Origin: Streptomyces justiciae
Lineage (GTDB): Bacteria > Actinomycetota > Actinomycetes > Streptomycetales > Streptomycetaceae
Assembly (NCBI RefSeq): GCF_015163075.1
Contig: NZ_JADDXU010000032.1
Location: 1 to 64,000, forward strand
Direction: 5' to 3'
DNA length: 64,000 nt
Both the position numbers and the translations under genes were made by a program. Shown here in pieces: positions 22,486 to 30,439 of this stretch (positions are counted from its first letter, which is position 1; each line of letters opens with the position of its first letter). Under the pieces are notes generated by a model. That model was not told the DNA's origin. It worked only from the letters and a program-made list of their open reading frames with translations, and made no database searches.

Positions 22486-23825
22486 AAGGCGTCCAGCCCC
22501 GCCGGCGTCCCCCAGCCCGTCGGGCCGTCGTAGCCCGACCTGGCCGTGCAGAAGTAGCTCGTGGTGCAGGAGCCGTTGCTGCCGCTCGTCACGTCGTTCA
22601 GCGCGGAGGTGGCCGCGTAGGGGTAGGAGGCCGGGTAGTCGCTGCTGCCCGGCGTGCCCGCGAGGGCGTACACCGACGCGATGATCGGGGCCGAGGCGCT
22701 GGTGCCGCCGTAGGTGTTCCAGCCGGTGCCGTCGGAGCCGTAGGAGTCATAGACCGAGACGCCCGTCGCCGGGTCGGCGACCGCGGAGACGTCCGCGATC
22801 ATGCGCTTCGAGCAGCCGGTGTCGGTCTGCCAGGACGGCTTCGCGTCGTACGAGGAGCAGCCGGAGCCGGTGCCCTCGGTGCTGCTGGTGTTCCAGACGG
22901 ACTCGGTCCAGCCGCGGCTGGTGGAGGAGGTGGAGAGCTTCGTGCCGCCGACCGCCGTCACGTACTTCGACGCGGCCGGGTACTCGGCGCCGTAGCCCTC
23001 GTCGCCCGCGGAGACGGTGATGGCGACGCCCGGGTGGTTGAAGTAGGACGAGTCGTACGTCGTGTCGCTCGACGACTCGCCGCCGCCGTAGGAGTTGGAG
23101 ACGAACTTCGCGCCGAGCTTGACCGCCTCGTTCACGGCCGTGCCCAGGTTGGCCATGCTCGACGACTTCGCCTCGACGAGGAGGATGTTGGCGTTCGGGG
23201 CGATCGCGGACACCATGTCGAGGTCGAGGGAGATCTCGCCGGCCCAACCGCTGTCGGCGGTGGGGAGGGAGGTCGTGGAGCCGGTCTGGCTGACCTTCTT
23301 GAAGCAGCCGTTGGCGGTGGTGCAGGCCGGGAGGCCGTAGTACGAGCGGTAAGTGGCGAGGTCGGCGGCCGCGTTGGGGTCGTCGTAGGCGTCGACGATC
23401 GCGATGGTCTCGCCGGAGCCGTTGGAGGTGGCGGCGGACGTGAGGCCGTAGGCGTCCTGGAGGTCGCTGGGGCCGTAGCCGGTGGGGGTGGCGGAAGTGG
23501 CGTTCGGCTTGAGGGACTTGGGAGTCGTGCCCTTCAGCGCGGCCTGCTTCTCCATGAACGCCGTGGTGCCCGCGGTGACGCGGAGCGCGTTGCAGGCGGC
23601 GTAGCCCTTCTTGGGGGTCGCGGCGCACGAACTCTCGTACTGCACATGGGCCTTGGCGACCTGCGCCGCGACGGCCTTCGCGCTCGCCTTGTACGGGGTG
23701 TGGGTGTCGGCGTGCGCCTGGGCGGCGGTGCCGAGGCCGGCGAGGAGGAGGGCGGTGGTGGCCGCGGCGGCGGAGCCCGCCTTGCGCCATCTGCCGGAGG
23801 TGTGGGGGGTGTTGGGCGTACGCAA
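22476..23825 (-). CDS. Secreted S53 (sedolisin) peptidase, copy 2
   Basis: The product is 449 residues with a signal peptide (LLLAGLGTAAQAHA). All S53 landmarks of copy 1 are kept: the Glu/Asp pair in AGEISLDLDMVSAI, the oxyanion Asp in VSAGDEGYGAEYP, the Ser in YGGTSASAPIIAS, and the Ca-binding DVTSGSNG and GYDGPTGWGTP. The pre-catalytic segment is longer than in copy 1 (about 90 residues with KASAKAVAAQVAKAHVQYE) but still shorter than a full sedolisin pro-domain, so activation may differ. The two genes share an upstream palindrome and probably one regulator. Their order and likeness show a tandem duplication followed by divergence in the propeptide. Confidence 0.88.
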   Translation of the reverse strand: MRTPNTPHTSGRWRKAGSAAAATTALLLAGLGTAAQAHADTHTPYKASAKAVAAQVAKAHVQYESSCAATPKKGYAACNALRVTAGTTAFMEKQAALKGTTPKSLKPNATSATPTGYGPSDLQDAYGLTSAATSNGSGETIAIVDAYDDPNAAADLATYRSYYGLPACTTANGCFKKVSQTGSTTSLPTADSGWAGEISLDLDMVSAIAPNANILLVEAKSSSMANLGTAVNEAVKLGAKFVSNSYGGGESSSDTTYDSSYFNHPGVAITVSAGDEGYGAEYPAASKYVTAVGGTKLSTSSTSRGWTESVWNTSSTEGTGSGCSSYDAKPSWQTDTGCSKRMIADVSAVADPATGVSVYDSYGSDGTGWNTYGGTSASAPIIASVYALAGTPGSSDYPASYPYAATSALNDVTSGSNGSCTTSYFCTARSGYDGPTGWGTPAGLDAFTG

Positions 23826-23920
23826 CGTACTGCCTCCAGTGAGTGGGTTGCAGAGGCCTGCGGTGGGGGGACCACCGGTGAGGTTCCCGGTGGGGGCGGC
23901 GACCCGCGTAGACCATCCCC

Positions 23921-23941
23921 TTGTTGAGTACGCGACAACAA
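23921..23941 (-). promoter_or_regulatory. Palindromic element upstream of S53 copy 2
   Basis: TTGTTG-N9-CAACAA, about 96 bp upstream of the start codon and nearly identical to the element at 22162-22182. Conservation of spacing to the gene supports a shared operator rather than chance. Confidence 0.6.
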
Positions 23942-24076
23942 GACGGGTTGCGGAGTTCTGACTTCCGCATGACTCGGGGGCGTCAGGGCTTACTGATCAA
24001 TGGCGGGCCGATGGCCGTGCGTTGGCTGTGGCTTGACTGTGCGCACAGCCGGCTCACAAGGAGTGGGCCGCGGCGG

Positions 24077-24670
24077 TTACCGGGGCAGCAGGCCGTGCAG
24101 CAGGAGGTGGACGAGGGTGTCGACGCCGTCTACGGCCGCCTGGGCGTCGGCGTGGCCGTTGGCCGCGAACGTGGCGATGCCGTGCAGGGCGGCGCCCACG
24201 GTGAGGGTGAGCATGGCCGGGTCGCCCTCGATGATCTCGCCGCGCCGCTGGGCCTCCGCGACGATCGCGGCCAGGGACTGCACCGTGCGCTCGGCCGCGG
24301 CGGCCATCTGCTCGGAGGCGTCCGGGTCGTGCTTGAGGGAGTACATGAGCTCCAGCAGCGCCGCGTTGTCGGTGGCGAACCGCAGATAGGCGCGGGTCAG
24401 GCCGGTGAGGCGGGGCTGGAGCGGGAGCGTGGGGTCGTCGGCGGTGGCGAGGGTCTGCATCAGGCGGTCGTAGCCGTCGAGCGCCAACGCGTCGAGCAGG
24501 GCCTGCTTGTCCTTGAAGTGCCGGCCGGGGGCGGCGTGGCTCACGCCGATGTCCCGGGCCAGCTCGCGCAGTGACAGCGCGGCGGCGCCCTTGTCGCGCA
24601 GGGTGCGCTCGGCGGCGGTGAGCAGCGCTGAGCGCAGGTCTCCGTGGTGGTAGGGGCGGCTCGTGGACAT
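24077..24670 (-). CDS. TetR-family regulator
   Basis: The product is 197 residues. An N-terminal TetR helix-turn-helix lies at residues about 8-55 (YHHGDLRSALLTAAERTLRD, LSLRELARDIGVSHAAPGRH, FKDKQALLDALALDGYD). A helical ligand-binding domain follows, of the TetR_C type (YLRFATDNAALLELMYSLKH). The gene is divergent from the SDR gene, 80 bp apart, with a palindrome between them, so it most likely represses the SDR and itself. I chose ATG 24670, the start closest to the domain; 24676 and 24679 are also ATGs. Confidence 0.85.
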   Translation of the reverse strand: MSTSRPYHHGDLRSALLTAAERTLRDKGAAALSLRELARDIGVSHAAPGRHFKDKQALLDALALDGYDRLMQTLATADDPTLPLQPRLTGLTRAYLRFATDNAALLELMYSLKHDPDASEQMAAAAERTVQSLAAIVAEAQRRGEIIEGDPAMLTLTVGAALHGIATFAANGHADAQAAVDGVDTLVHLLLHGLLPR

Positions 24671-24710
24671 GGGCATCATCGTATCCGCATGTTGGCGTCG
24701 TCATCATTGT

Positions 24711-24721
24711 TGTCATTGACA
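24711..24721. promoter_or_regulatory. Candidate TetR operator
   Basis: TGTCA-T-TGACA is a perfect palindrome between the divergent tetR and SDR genes, flanked on both sides by CATTGTTG direct repeats. It overlaps where both promoters must lie. Confidence 0.5.
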
Positions 24722-24750
24722 GCATTGTTGGCAACGCCTACATTGAGGTC

Positions 24751-25665
24751 ATGGCCGAGAAGCAGAACGCATGGAATCCGAACGACCTCCCTGACCTCGC
24801 GGGCCGTACGGCCGTCGTCACGGGAGCCAACAGCGGCATCGGGCTGCGCGCCGCGGAAGGGCTGGCCCGGGCGGGCGCGCACGTCGTGTTCGCCGTACGG
24901 GACGTGGAGCGGGGGCAGGCCGCGGCGGCGCGGGTGGACGGCAGCACCGAGGTGCGGCGGCTCGATCTGGCGGACCTGTCGTCCGTACGGGAGTTCGCGG
25001 ACGGCTGGGAGGGGCGGCCGCTGAGCCTGCTGATCAACAACGCGGGCGTGATGATGCTGCCGCGGCAGCGGACGCGGGACGGCTTCGAGATGCAGTTCGG
25101 CACGAACCATCTGGGGCACTTCGCGCTGACGAACCTGCTCCTGCCCTACGTCACGGACCGGGTCGTCACGGTGGCCTCGAGCGCCCACCGCCTCGGCGAC
25201 CAGAAGATCCACTTCGACGACCTGAACCTCACCTCGAACTACACCCCGACCCGCGCCTACGCCCAGTCCAAGCTCGCCAACCTGCTCTTCGTGCTGGAAC
25301 TCCAGCGCAGGCTGACGGAGGCGGGTTCGCCCGTCCGCGCCACCGCCGCGCACCCCGGCTGGGCGGCAACCAACCTCCAGAGCCATCACGCCAACCCGCT
25401 GATGCGCCTCGGCATGGCGATCGGCAACAGGCTCGTCGCCCAGGACGACCGCGCGGGCGCCCTGCCCACCCTGTTCGCGGCGACCGAGGACATCCCCGGC
25501 GCGAGTTACGCCGGCCCGGACGGGCTGGGCGAGTGGCGCGGCGGCCCGACGCTGGTCAGCCGCTCTCGCGCGGCGAGCGACACGGTGGCCGCGCGGCGGC
25601 TGTGGAGCGTGTCGGAGGAACTGACCGGGGTGCGGTTCCCGCTGGAGGCGGCGGTACGGGGCTAG
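24751..25665 (+). CDS. Short-chain dehydrogenase/reductase
   Basis: The product is 304 residues, an NAD(P)-dependent oxidoreductase of the SDR superfamily. The Rossmann motif is at about 22-33 (VVTGANSGIG), NNAG at about 92, the catalytic Ser in VASSAHRLG, and the Tyr/Lys pair in RAYAQSKLAN. The C-terminal part (TAAHPGWAATNLQSH) is typical of the retinol-dehydrogenase-like subgroup. The substrate cannot be read from sequence. The divergent TetR gene suggests control by a small molecule, possibly a toxic aldehyde or ketone. It converges with the sortase gene 25 bp downstream. Confidence 0.88.
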   Translation: MAEKQNAWNPNDLPDLAGRTAVVTGANSGIGLRAAEGLARAGAHVVFAVRDVERGQAAAARVDGSTEVRRLDLADLSSVREFADGWEGRPLSLLINNAGVMMLPRQRTRDGFEMQFGTNHLGHFALTNLLLPYVTDRVVTVASSAHRLGDQKIHFDDLNLTSNYTPTRAYAQSKLANLLFVLELQRRLTEAGSPVRATAAHPGWAATNLQSHHANPLMRLGMAIGNRLVAQDDRAGALPTLFAATEDIPGASYAGPDGLGEWRGGPTLVSRSRAASDTVAARRLWSVSEELTGVRFPLEAAVRG

Positions 25666-25690
25666 GACAGGCCCTGGGGCCGGACACGCC

Positions 25691-26326
25691 TCAGGTGGTC
25701 CCCGTCAGGTGGGCGAAGACGACCACGTTCGAGTCCCAGTGGCGGTCGGGGGTCAGTCGGCCGCCGCAGGTGATGAGGCGGAGTTCGGCCTTGCCGCCGG
25801 TGCTGCCGTAGACCTTCCGCGTCGGGAAGGCGTCCTTGGCGAAGGTGTCCACCGCATCGACCGTGAAGACGGCCGTCGTGCCGTCCGCGCGGCGTACGTC
25901 GACCTTCTGTCCCTTGCCCAGCTCGGCGAGGTTGTGGAACACCGCCCTCGACGTCCGCGGAGTGTCCTTGTGGCCGACGATCGCGGCCGCGCCCCGCTCG
26001 CCCGGCGTCGGGCCCTCCTTGTACCAGTCGGCCCGCATCGGCTTGTCGTACGCCGGGGTCCGCATCACCCCGTCGGCGTCCAGGCCCACCGTGCCGAGGT
26101 CGGCGTCCGTGCCGAGGGCCGGGATGGTGATGTGGGTGGGGACGGAGGCGGGGAGGGCGGAGGCGACGGGCTTCGGCGTTGAAGGCGCCGCGTGCGTCGG
26201 GTCCTTGGCAGGCGACGCGCAGCCCGTGGCCAGCGTGACGACGACCGTCGCCGCCCCCGCCAGGGCGACCGCGTGGCGTGTACGGCGGCCCCGGCGGGAC
26301 GGGGTGGTGAGGCGGGCGTCAGTCAT
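25691..26326 (-). CDS. Class F sortase
   Basis: The product is 211 residues. A basic N-terminus and one hydrophobic anchor (ATVVVTLATGC, also a possible lipobox) hold it on the outer face of the membrane. The sortase domain begins near HITIPALGTDADLGTVGLD and carries the catalytic His in AAIVGHKDTP, the Cys in LRLITCGGRLT and the Arg in DRHWDSNVVVFAH. The WYKEGPTPGE segment is typical of the class F/E actinobacterial type. Its ATG lies 8 bp inside the 3' end of the upstream gene, so the two are translated together. That neighbour has a wall-sorting-like C-terminus and is the likely substrate. Confidence 0.85.
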   Translation of the reverse strand: MTDARLTTPSRRGRRTRHAVALAGAATVVVTLATGCASPAKDPTHAAPSTPKPVASALPASVPTHITIPALGTDADLGTVGLDADGVMRTPAYDKPMRADWYKEGPTPGERGAAAIVGHKDTPRTSRAVFHNLAELGKGQKVDVRRADGTTAVFTVDAVDTFAKDAFPTRKVYGSTGGKAELRLITCGGRLTPDRHWDSNVVVFAHLTGTT

Positions 26327-27521
26327 TGTTCTTGCGGCGGCGCAGGCCGAAGGCTCCGGCGAGGGACGCGGCCCCGAGGACGCCGGTGCCGAGCAGCAGA
26401 CCGGCGGCGCCGGCGTGGCTGGTGGTCGCGGAGGCGGCGGCCGGTGCCATGCCGGTGTCCACGGAGCCCTTGGGGGTCTTGTGGTCGCCGGGAGCGAGCG
26501 GCTGCACACTGCCGTGGCCATGGGGCTTGCTGCCGCTGCCGATGACCTTGAAGTGGACGGTCCGGGCGATCGGACTGGTCACGTCGTACGAACCGTTCCT
26601 GACCTTGGCCACGGTCGCGGTGCCGTGCCACTTGCCGTCCTTGCCCTGGGTGAGGTGGACCCGGCCGCCGAAGGCGGCGGAGCGGACGTCGAGCTTGTTG
26701 TGCGGGCCGATGGACGGGGCGTCGAGGGTGACGGCGACCTTGTCGCCCGCCTTGCCGGAGGACTTGCCGAGGAGGATGACGGACTTGCCGACGACGGGGG
26801 ACGGCTTCGGCGTGGGCTTGGGCTTGTTGTGGCTCTCGGTGACGGTGAACTTGACCGTGTCGACCTCGGTCGAGCCGACGTAGCCGGTCACGCCGTAGTA
26901 GCTGCGCTCGATGCCCTTGACGGTGGCCGTGCCCTTCCAGCTGCCGTCCGCCTGCTCGGTGAGGTTCACGCGGCCGCCGAAGGCGTCGGAGGTGACGTGG
27001 GCGGCGCCTTCGAGGTCGCCGGGCTCGATGACGACGTCGACCTTCGCGCCGGGGGCGCCGTTGTCCTTCGACAGGCTGAGGGAGGCCTGTGGGGCAGGGG
27101 CGGGGGTGTCGTTCCGCACGGTCAGATCGGCGGAGGCCTGGAACGCCGTGCCGTCGGGGCCGGTGCCGGTGAGGGCGACACCGTAGTCGCCGTCGTCGAC
27201 CTGCGCGACGGTCGCGGTGCCGGTCCAGGTGCCGTCGCCGTTGTCCGACAGCGTGACGTCGTCCAGGGCCTGGGAGGAGACGGCGACCGCGGTGGACCCG
27301 GTAGGGGCGGTCACCGTGAGGTCGACCTGGTCCCCGGGGGCGGCGGTGGTCCGCCCCAGGGAGAGGGTGGCCGCCGCGGTGTCCGGGGCGGGGTCGTCCG
27401 GGACCGTCGACGCGGTGGGCGACGGCGTGGGACCGGTGTCGGCCGCGAAGGCGGTCGCCGGAACGGCGAGGGCCATGGAAGCGGCGACGGCGATCGCCGA
27501 GACGGTGAGTGCCTTGCGCAT
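26319..27521 (-). CDS. Surface protein with three repeated domains, likely sortase substrate
   Basis: The product is 400 residues with a signal peptide (ALAVPATAFAA). Three related strand-rich units follow, each about 100 residues, each with a GDGTWTGTATV / DGSWKGTATV / DGKWHGTATV core, preceded in units two and three by FGGRVNLT or FGGRVHLT. The C-terminus has a hydrophobic helix (GLLLGTGVLGAASLAGAFGL) and a RRRKNND tail, the layout of wall-anchored proteins. The segment before it contains SVDTG rather than a canonical LPxTG. The ATG at 27521 follows AGGAGG. No cargo or adhesion domain is recognised. Anchoring by the adjacent class F sortase is inferred. Confidence 0.7.
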   Translation of the reverse strand: MRKALTVSAIAVAASMALAVPATAFAADTGPTPSPTASTVPDDPAPDTAAATLSLGRTTAAPGDQVDLTVTAPTGSTAVAVSSQALDDVTLSDNGDGTWTGTATVAQVDDGDYGVALTGTGPDGTAFQASADLTVRNDTPAPAPQASLSLSKDNGAPGAKVDVVIEPGDLEGAAHVTSDAFGGRVNLTEQADGSWKGTATVKGIERSYYGVTGYVGSTEVDTVKFTVTESHNKPKPTPKPSPVVGKSVILLGKSSGKAGDKVAVTLDAPSIGPHNKLDVRSAAFGGRVHLTQGKDGKWHGTATVAKVRNGSYDVTSPIARTVHFKVIGSGSKPHGHGSVQPLAPGDHKTPKGSVDTGMAPAAASATTSHAGAAGLLLGTGVLGAASLAGAFGLRRRKNND

Positions 27522-27704
27522 GGGTGAACCTCCTGGCGGGACCCGGGGTGTCTCCCGGCTCACCGAAGAGGAGGTACGTCCCGTTCACCGGGTTACGTGC
27601 CGTTCGACCCGTTGTTCCGGTACGAAAGTCCCGTAAGCGCCCGTTCCCTCGGACGGCGTAGTCGTCTGACGCTTCTCTCACCTTTGGTGGCCACACTGGC
27701 TTCG

Positions 27705-28412
27705 ATGAAGCACACGCCCCTCTGTGTCGCCCTCGTGCTGCTCGCCGTCACCTCCGCCTCCGAGGCGGCCGCCGACGACGGGCCCGGGCCGTTCGGTGTC
27801 ACCGCTGTCGCGCAGGCGAGTGCGGAGACGGCGAGAGTCGGGGCGCTCTTCGACGACGGGGAGCACTTCTGCACGGCGTCCGTCGTGCACAGCCCGGGCC
27901 GGGACCTCATCGCGACCGCCGCGCACTGTCTCGACGGTGCCGAGGACGGGCTCGAGTTCGTGCCGGGGTACCGCAACGGTGCGGCGCCGTACGGGAAGTG
28001 GCGGGTGACGCGGCGGTTCCTGCCCGACGGGTGGGACGAGGACAGCGACGTGGCGTTCGCGGAGGTGGCCGAGCAGCATGGCAAGGGCGTCGAGGACGTC
28101 GTCGGCGCGAACCGCTTCACCACCGGCACCGCCACCGGCGCCACCGCCGTGACCGTCACCGGGTACCCCAACTCCCGTGACGTCCCCCTGCGTTGCACCA
28201 ACAAGCCGACCCCGCACAGCCGTACGCAGCAGCGCATCGACTGTCCCGACCTCAGCGGCGGGACCAGCGGCAGCCCCTGGGTGAACGGGGACGGGCAGGT
28301 CGTCGGCGTGCTCGGCGGGCACGAGGAGGGCGGGGAGACCGACGACATCTCGTACAGCGTCGTCCTGGGGCAGGAAGCCGCCGCGCTGTACCGGCGCGCG
28401 GCCGGGACCTGA
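27705..28412 (+). CDS. Secreted trypsin-like serine protease
   Basis: The product is 235 residues with a signal peptide (VALVLLAVTSASEA). The chymotrypsin-family triad is clear: His in LIATAAHCLDG, Asp in DEDSDVAFAEVA, Ser in DLSGGTSGSPWV. Cys residues flank the His and Ser as expected for disulfides. It resembles actinobacterial glutamyl-endopeptidase-like proteases of family S1. The ATG at 27705 is the best start although its ribosome binding site is weak; a GTG 18 bases upstream is possible. It stands alone between the sorted surface protein (divergent) and the VirB1-like gene. Confidence 0.82.
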   Translation: MKHTPLCVALVLLAVTSASEAAADDGPGPFGVTAVAQASAETARVGALFDDGEHFCTASVVHSPGRDLIATAAHCLDGAEDGLEFVPGYRNGAAPYGKWRVTRRFLPDGWDEDSDVAFAEVAEQHGKGVEDVVGANRFTTGTATGATAVTVTGYPNSRDVPLRCTNKPTPHSRTQQRIDCPDLSGGTSGSPWVNGDGQVVGVLGGHEEGGETDDISYSVVLGQEAAALYRRAAGT

Positions 28413-28493
28413 TCCGTCGGTTGCCACGGCTTTCACGGGGGAAGCTCCTAAACTGGCGCGGGCAGACTCCCGGGCGGTGAGGGGCGGTTGACG

Positions 28494-29495
28494 GTGCGTA
28501 AGGCGTGGCTCGTGGCGGGTGCCGTCCTCGGGGCGGGGCTGAGCTTCGTGATGCTGCTCGTCGTCGGGGTCTACGTCGTCGCCGGGAACCTCGCCAACGG
28601 GGTCGGGGGAGCCACCAAGGCGCTCGCCAAGGGGGCTGTGCCGGCCGCCTATTCGGGGCTCGTGCAGAAGTGGGGCAACCTCTGCTCCGCCATCAACCCG
28701 GCGCTGCTCGCCGCCCAGCTGTACCAGGAGAGCGGCTTCAACCCGAAGGCGCAGAGCGCGGCGGCCGCGCAGGGGATAGCGCAGTTCATCCCCGGCACCT
28801 GGGCCACGCACGGGATCGACGGCGACGGCGACGGCGACCGCGACGTATGGGATCCGAATGACGCGATTCCGTCGGCCGCGTCGTACGACTGCAAGCTCGC
28901 CTCGTACGTGAAGGACGTCCCCGGCGACGCCACGAGGAACATGCTCGCGTCGTACAACGCGGGCGCGTACGCGGTCATCAAGTACGGGGGCGTACCGCCG
29001 TACAAGGAGACCCAGAACTACGTGAAGACGATCACGACGCTGGAGGAGAGCTTCGCCGCTCCCGTCACCCGCGTCGACCCCTCCAAGCAGGCCGCCGCCG
29101 CGATCACCTACGCGCAGAACAAGCTCGGCACGCCCTACCTCTGGGGCGGTGACGGTACTGCTCAGGACGGTGGACGGTTCGACTGCTCGGGGCTGACCAA
29201 GGCCGCGTACGAGAGCGTCGGGGTCACGCTGCCGCGCGTCGCCAACGACCAGTGGAACGCGGGGCCGCATCCGGCCAGGGACGAGCTGCTGCCGGGCGAT
29301 CTGGTCTTCTTCTCGGACGACCTCACCAACTCCCGCGCCATCCGGCATGTGGGGATTTATGTCGGCGGCGGATACATGATCGACGCCCCGAGAACGGGTG
29401 CTGTGATCCGGTTCGACCCGATCGACACCCCCGACTACTTCGGCGCGACCCGGGTCACCGAAGATGGCGCGAAAGCGCTCCCCACGACGGTCTGA
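28494..29495 (+). CDS. Bifunctional lytic transglycosylase / NlpC-P60 hydrolase (VirB1-like)
   Basis: The product is 333 residues. A membrane anchor at the N-terminus (LVAGAVLGAGLSFVMLLVVG) precedes a transglycosylase domain of lysozyme type with catalytic Glu in LYQESGFNP, then AQGIAQFIPGTW and LASYNAGAYAV. The C-terminal NlpC/P60 endopeptidase has its Cys in RFDCSGLTKAAY and His in IRHVGIYVGGGY. Such two-domain enzymes open peptidoglycan for type IV systems (VirB1, TcpG, CwlT). This one fits the secretion operon at 603-7724, now 20 kb away. I prefer the GTG at 28494, nine bases past GAGGGG, over the TTG at 28488. Confidence 0.82.
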   Translation: MRKAWLVAGAVLGAGLSFVMLLVVGVYVVAGNLANGVGGATKALAKGAVPAAYSGLVQKWGNLCSAINPALLAAQLYQESGFNPKAQSAAAAQGIAQFIPGTWATHGIDGDGDGDRDVWDPNDAIPSAASYDCKLASYVKDVPGDATRNMLASYNAGAYAVIKYGGVPPYKETQNYVKTITTLEESFAAPVTRVDPSKQAAAAITYAQNKLGTPYLWGGDGTAQDGGRFDCSGLTKAAYESVGVTLPRVANDQWNAGPHPARDELLPGDLVFFSDDLTNSRAIRHVGIYVGGGYMIDAPRTGAVIRFDPIDTPDYFGATRVTEDGAKALPTTV

Positions 29496-29584
29496 ACGGG
29501 CTGTGAACCTACCCCCTGAGCTGCAGAGATGTGTCTCTCTTCGATAACGTCTGCGTGATCATTCAGTGGAGTGTGGAACGTATT

Positions 29585-29607
29585 AACAGGGACCGTGCGT
29601 TCCTGTT
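29585..29607. promoter_or_regulatory. Inverted repeat upstream of the PAP2 gene
   Basis: AACAGGGAC and GTTCCTGTT are arms matching at 8 of 9 positions with 5 bases between. It lies about 120 bp upstream of the phosphatase start and is a plausible operator. Confidence 0.35.
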
Positions 29608-29614
29608 GGCGTAG

Positions 29615-29649
29615 GCCGATTCCGTAGAGCCGATTCTCAGAGAGCCGAT
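29615..29649. repeat. Three direct GCCGAT repeats, 14-15 bp apart
   Basis: GCCGATTCCGTAGA, GCCGATTCTCAGAGA and GCCGATCTACAC follow each other directly between the inverted repeat at 29585 and the PAP2 gene. Regular spacing suggests repeated protein binding, or a leader with repeated structure. Confidence 0.4.
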
Positions 29650-29725
29650 CTACACACCACGGGGGTGGAACAGCGGCGCGCGAAACCTTGCGCGCCGGGA
29701 CAGACGACGAAGGGGCCACAGCACC

Positions 29726-30433
29726 ATGGCTGGACTCGCCGCATCCGGGTCGAACCCCGACGTCGAGCTGCTCTACGACATCAACGGCCTGGCCAAGGAC
29801 GCGCCGCACTGGTTCGACCGGGTCATGGAGTTCGTCGGTGAGTACGGCATCCTGCTCGCCACCGTGCTGCTCGTGCTGTGGTGCTGGCTGTCCGTGCGCA
29901 GGCGCGGCGGCGAGGAGGCCGCGCCCTCGGTCGCGGCCCTCGTGTGGGCGCCGCTCGCCGCCGGTGTCGCCGTGCTGATCAACGTGCCGATACGAGGTTT
30001 CGTGGAGCGGCCCCGGCCGTTCGTCGACCATGACGGCCTGGAGGTCCTGGTCTCCGGCAAGACCGACTACTCCTTCGTCAGCGACCACGCCACCATCACC
30101 ATGGCCCTCGCGGTCGGACTGTTTCTCGCCAACCGGAAGTTCGGTGTCGCCGGCATCCTGCTCGCCCTGTTCGAAGGCTTCTGCCGGGTCTACATGGGCG
30201 TCCACTACCCCACCGACGTCCTCGGCGGCCTCGCCCTCGGCACCGCCGTCGCCCTCCTCCTCTCCCCGCTGGCCATGGCCCTGCTCACCCCCCTGACGAA
30301 GGCGATCGAGCGGTCGCCGCGCGCGGGGTGGCTGATCCGGTCGCGGAAGGCTTCGGCGTACGACGGACAGGGCGCCGTCGTCCCCGGCGCGCGGAAGGAA
30401 GCCGGGGCCGAGGAGCGGGACCTCGCGGCCTAG
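29726..30433 (+). CDS. PAP2-family membrane phosphatase
   Basis: The product is 235 residues with five to six membrane helices. The three PAP2 phosphatase signatures are present: RGFVERPRPF, SFVSDHATITMALA, and RVYMGVHYPTDVLGG, the last with the catalytic His. Such enzymes remove phosphate from undecaprenyl pyrophosphate or lipid phosphates at the outer face of the membrane. The third Gly of the second motif (usually SGH) is Asp here (SDH), a known variant. The C-terminus is a hydrophilic cytosolic tail. It converges tightly (6 bp) with the FAD oxidoreductase gene. The exact lipid substrate is unknown. Confidence 0.82.
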   Translation: MAGLAASGSNPDVELLYDINGLAKDAPHWFDRVMEFVGEYGILLATVLLVLWCWLSVRRRGGEEAAPSVAALVWAPLAAGVAVLINVPIRGFVERPRPFVDHDGLEVLVSGKTDYSFVSDHATITMALAVGLFLANRKFGVAGILLALFEGFCRVYMGVHYPTDVLGGLALGTAVALLLSPLAMALLTPLTKAIERSPRAGWLIRSRKASAYDGQGAVVPGARKEAGAEERDLAA

Positions 30434-30439
30434 TCGGTC

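Noticed and set aside
20774..23825. Peptidases as subtilisins (S8)
   Set aside because: The Glu/Asp pair four residues apart, the SAGDxGYG oxyanion Asp and the GGTSASAP Ser fit S53; the S8 His motif is missing.
22431..23927. 498-codon plus-strand open frame opposite S53 copy 2
   Set aside because: Composed of Gly/Arg/Val shadows of the peptidase; the peptidase has all active-site motifs.
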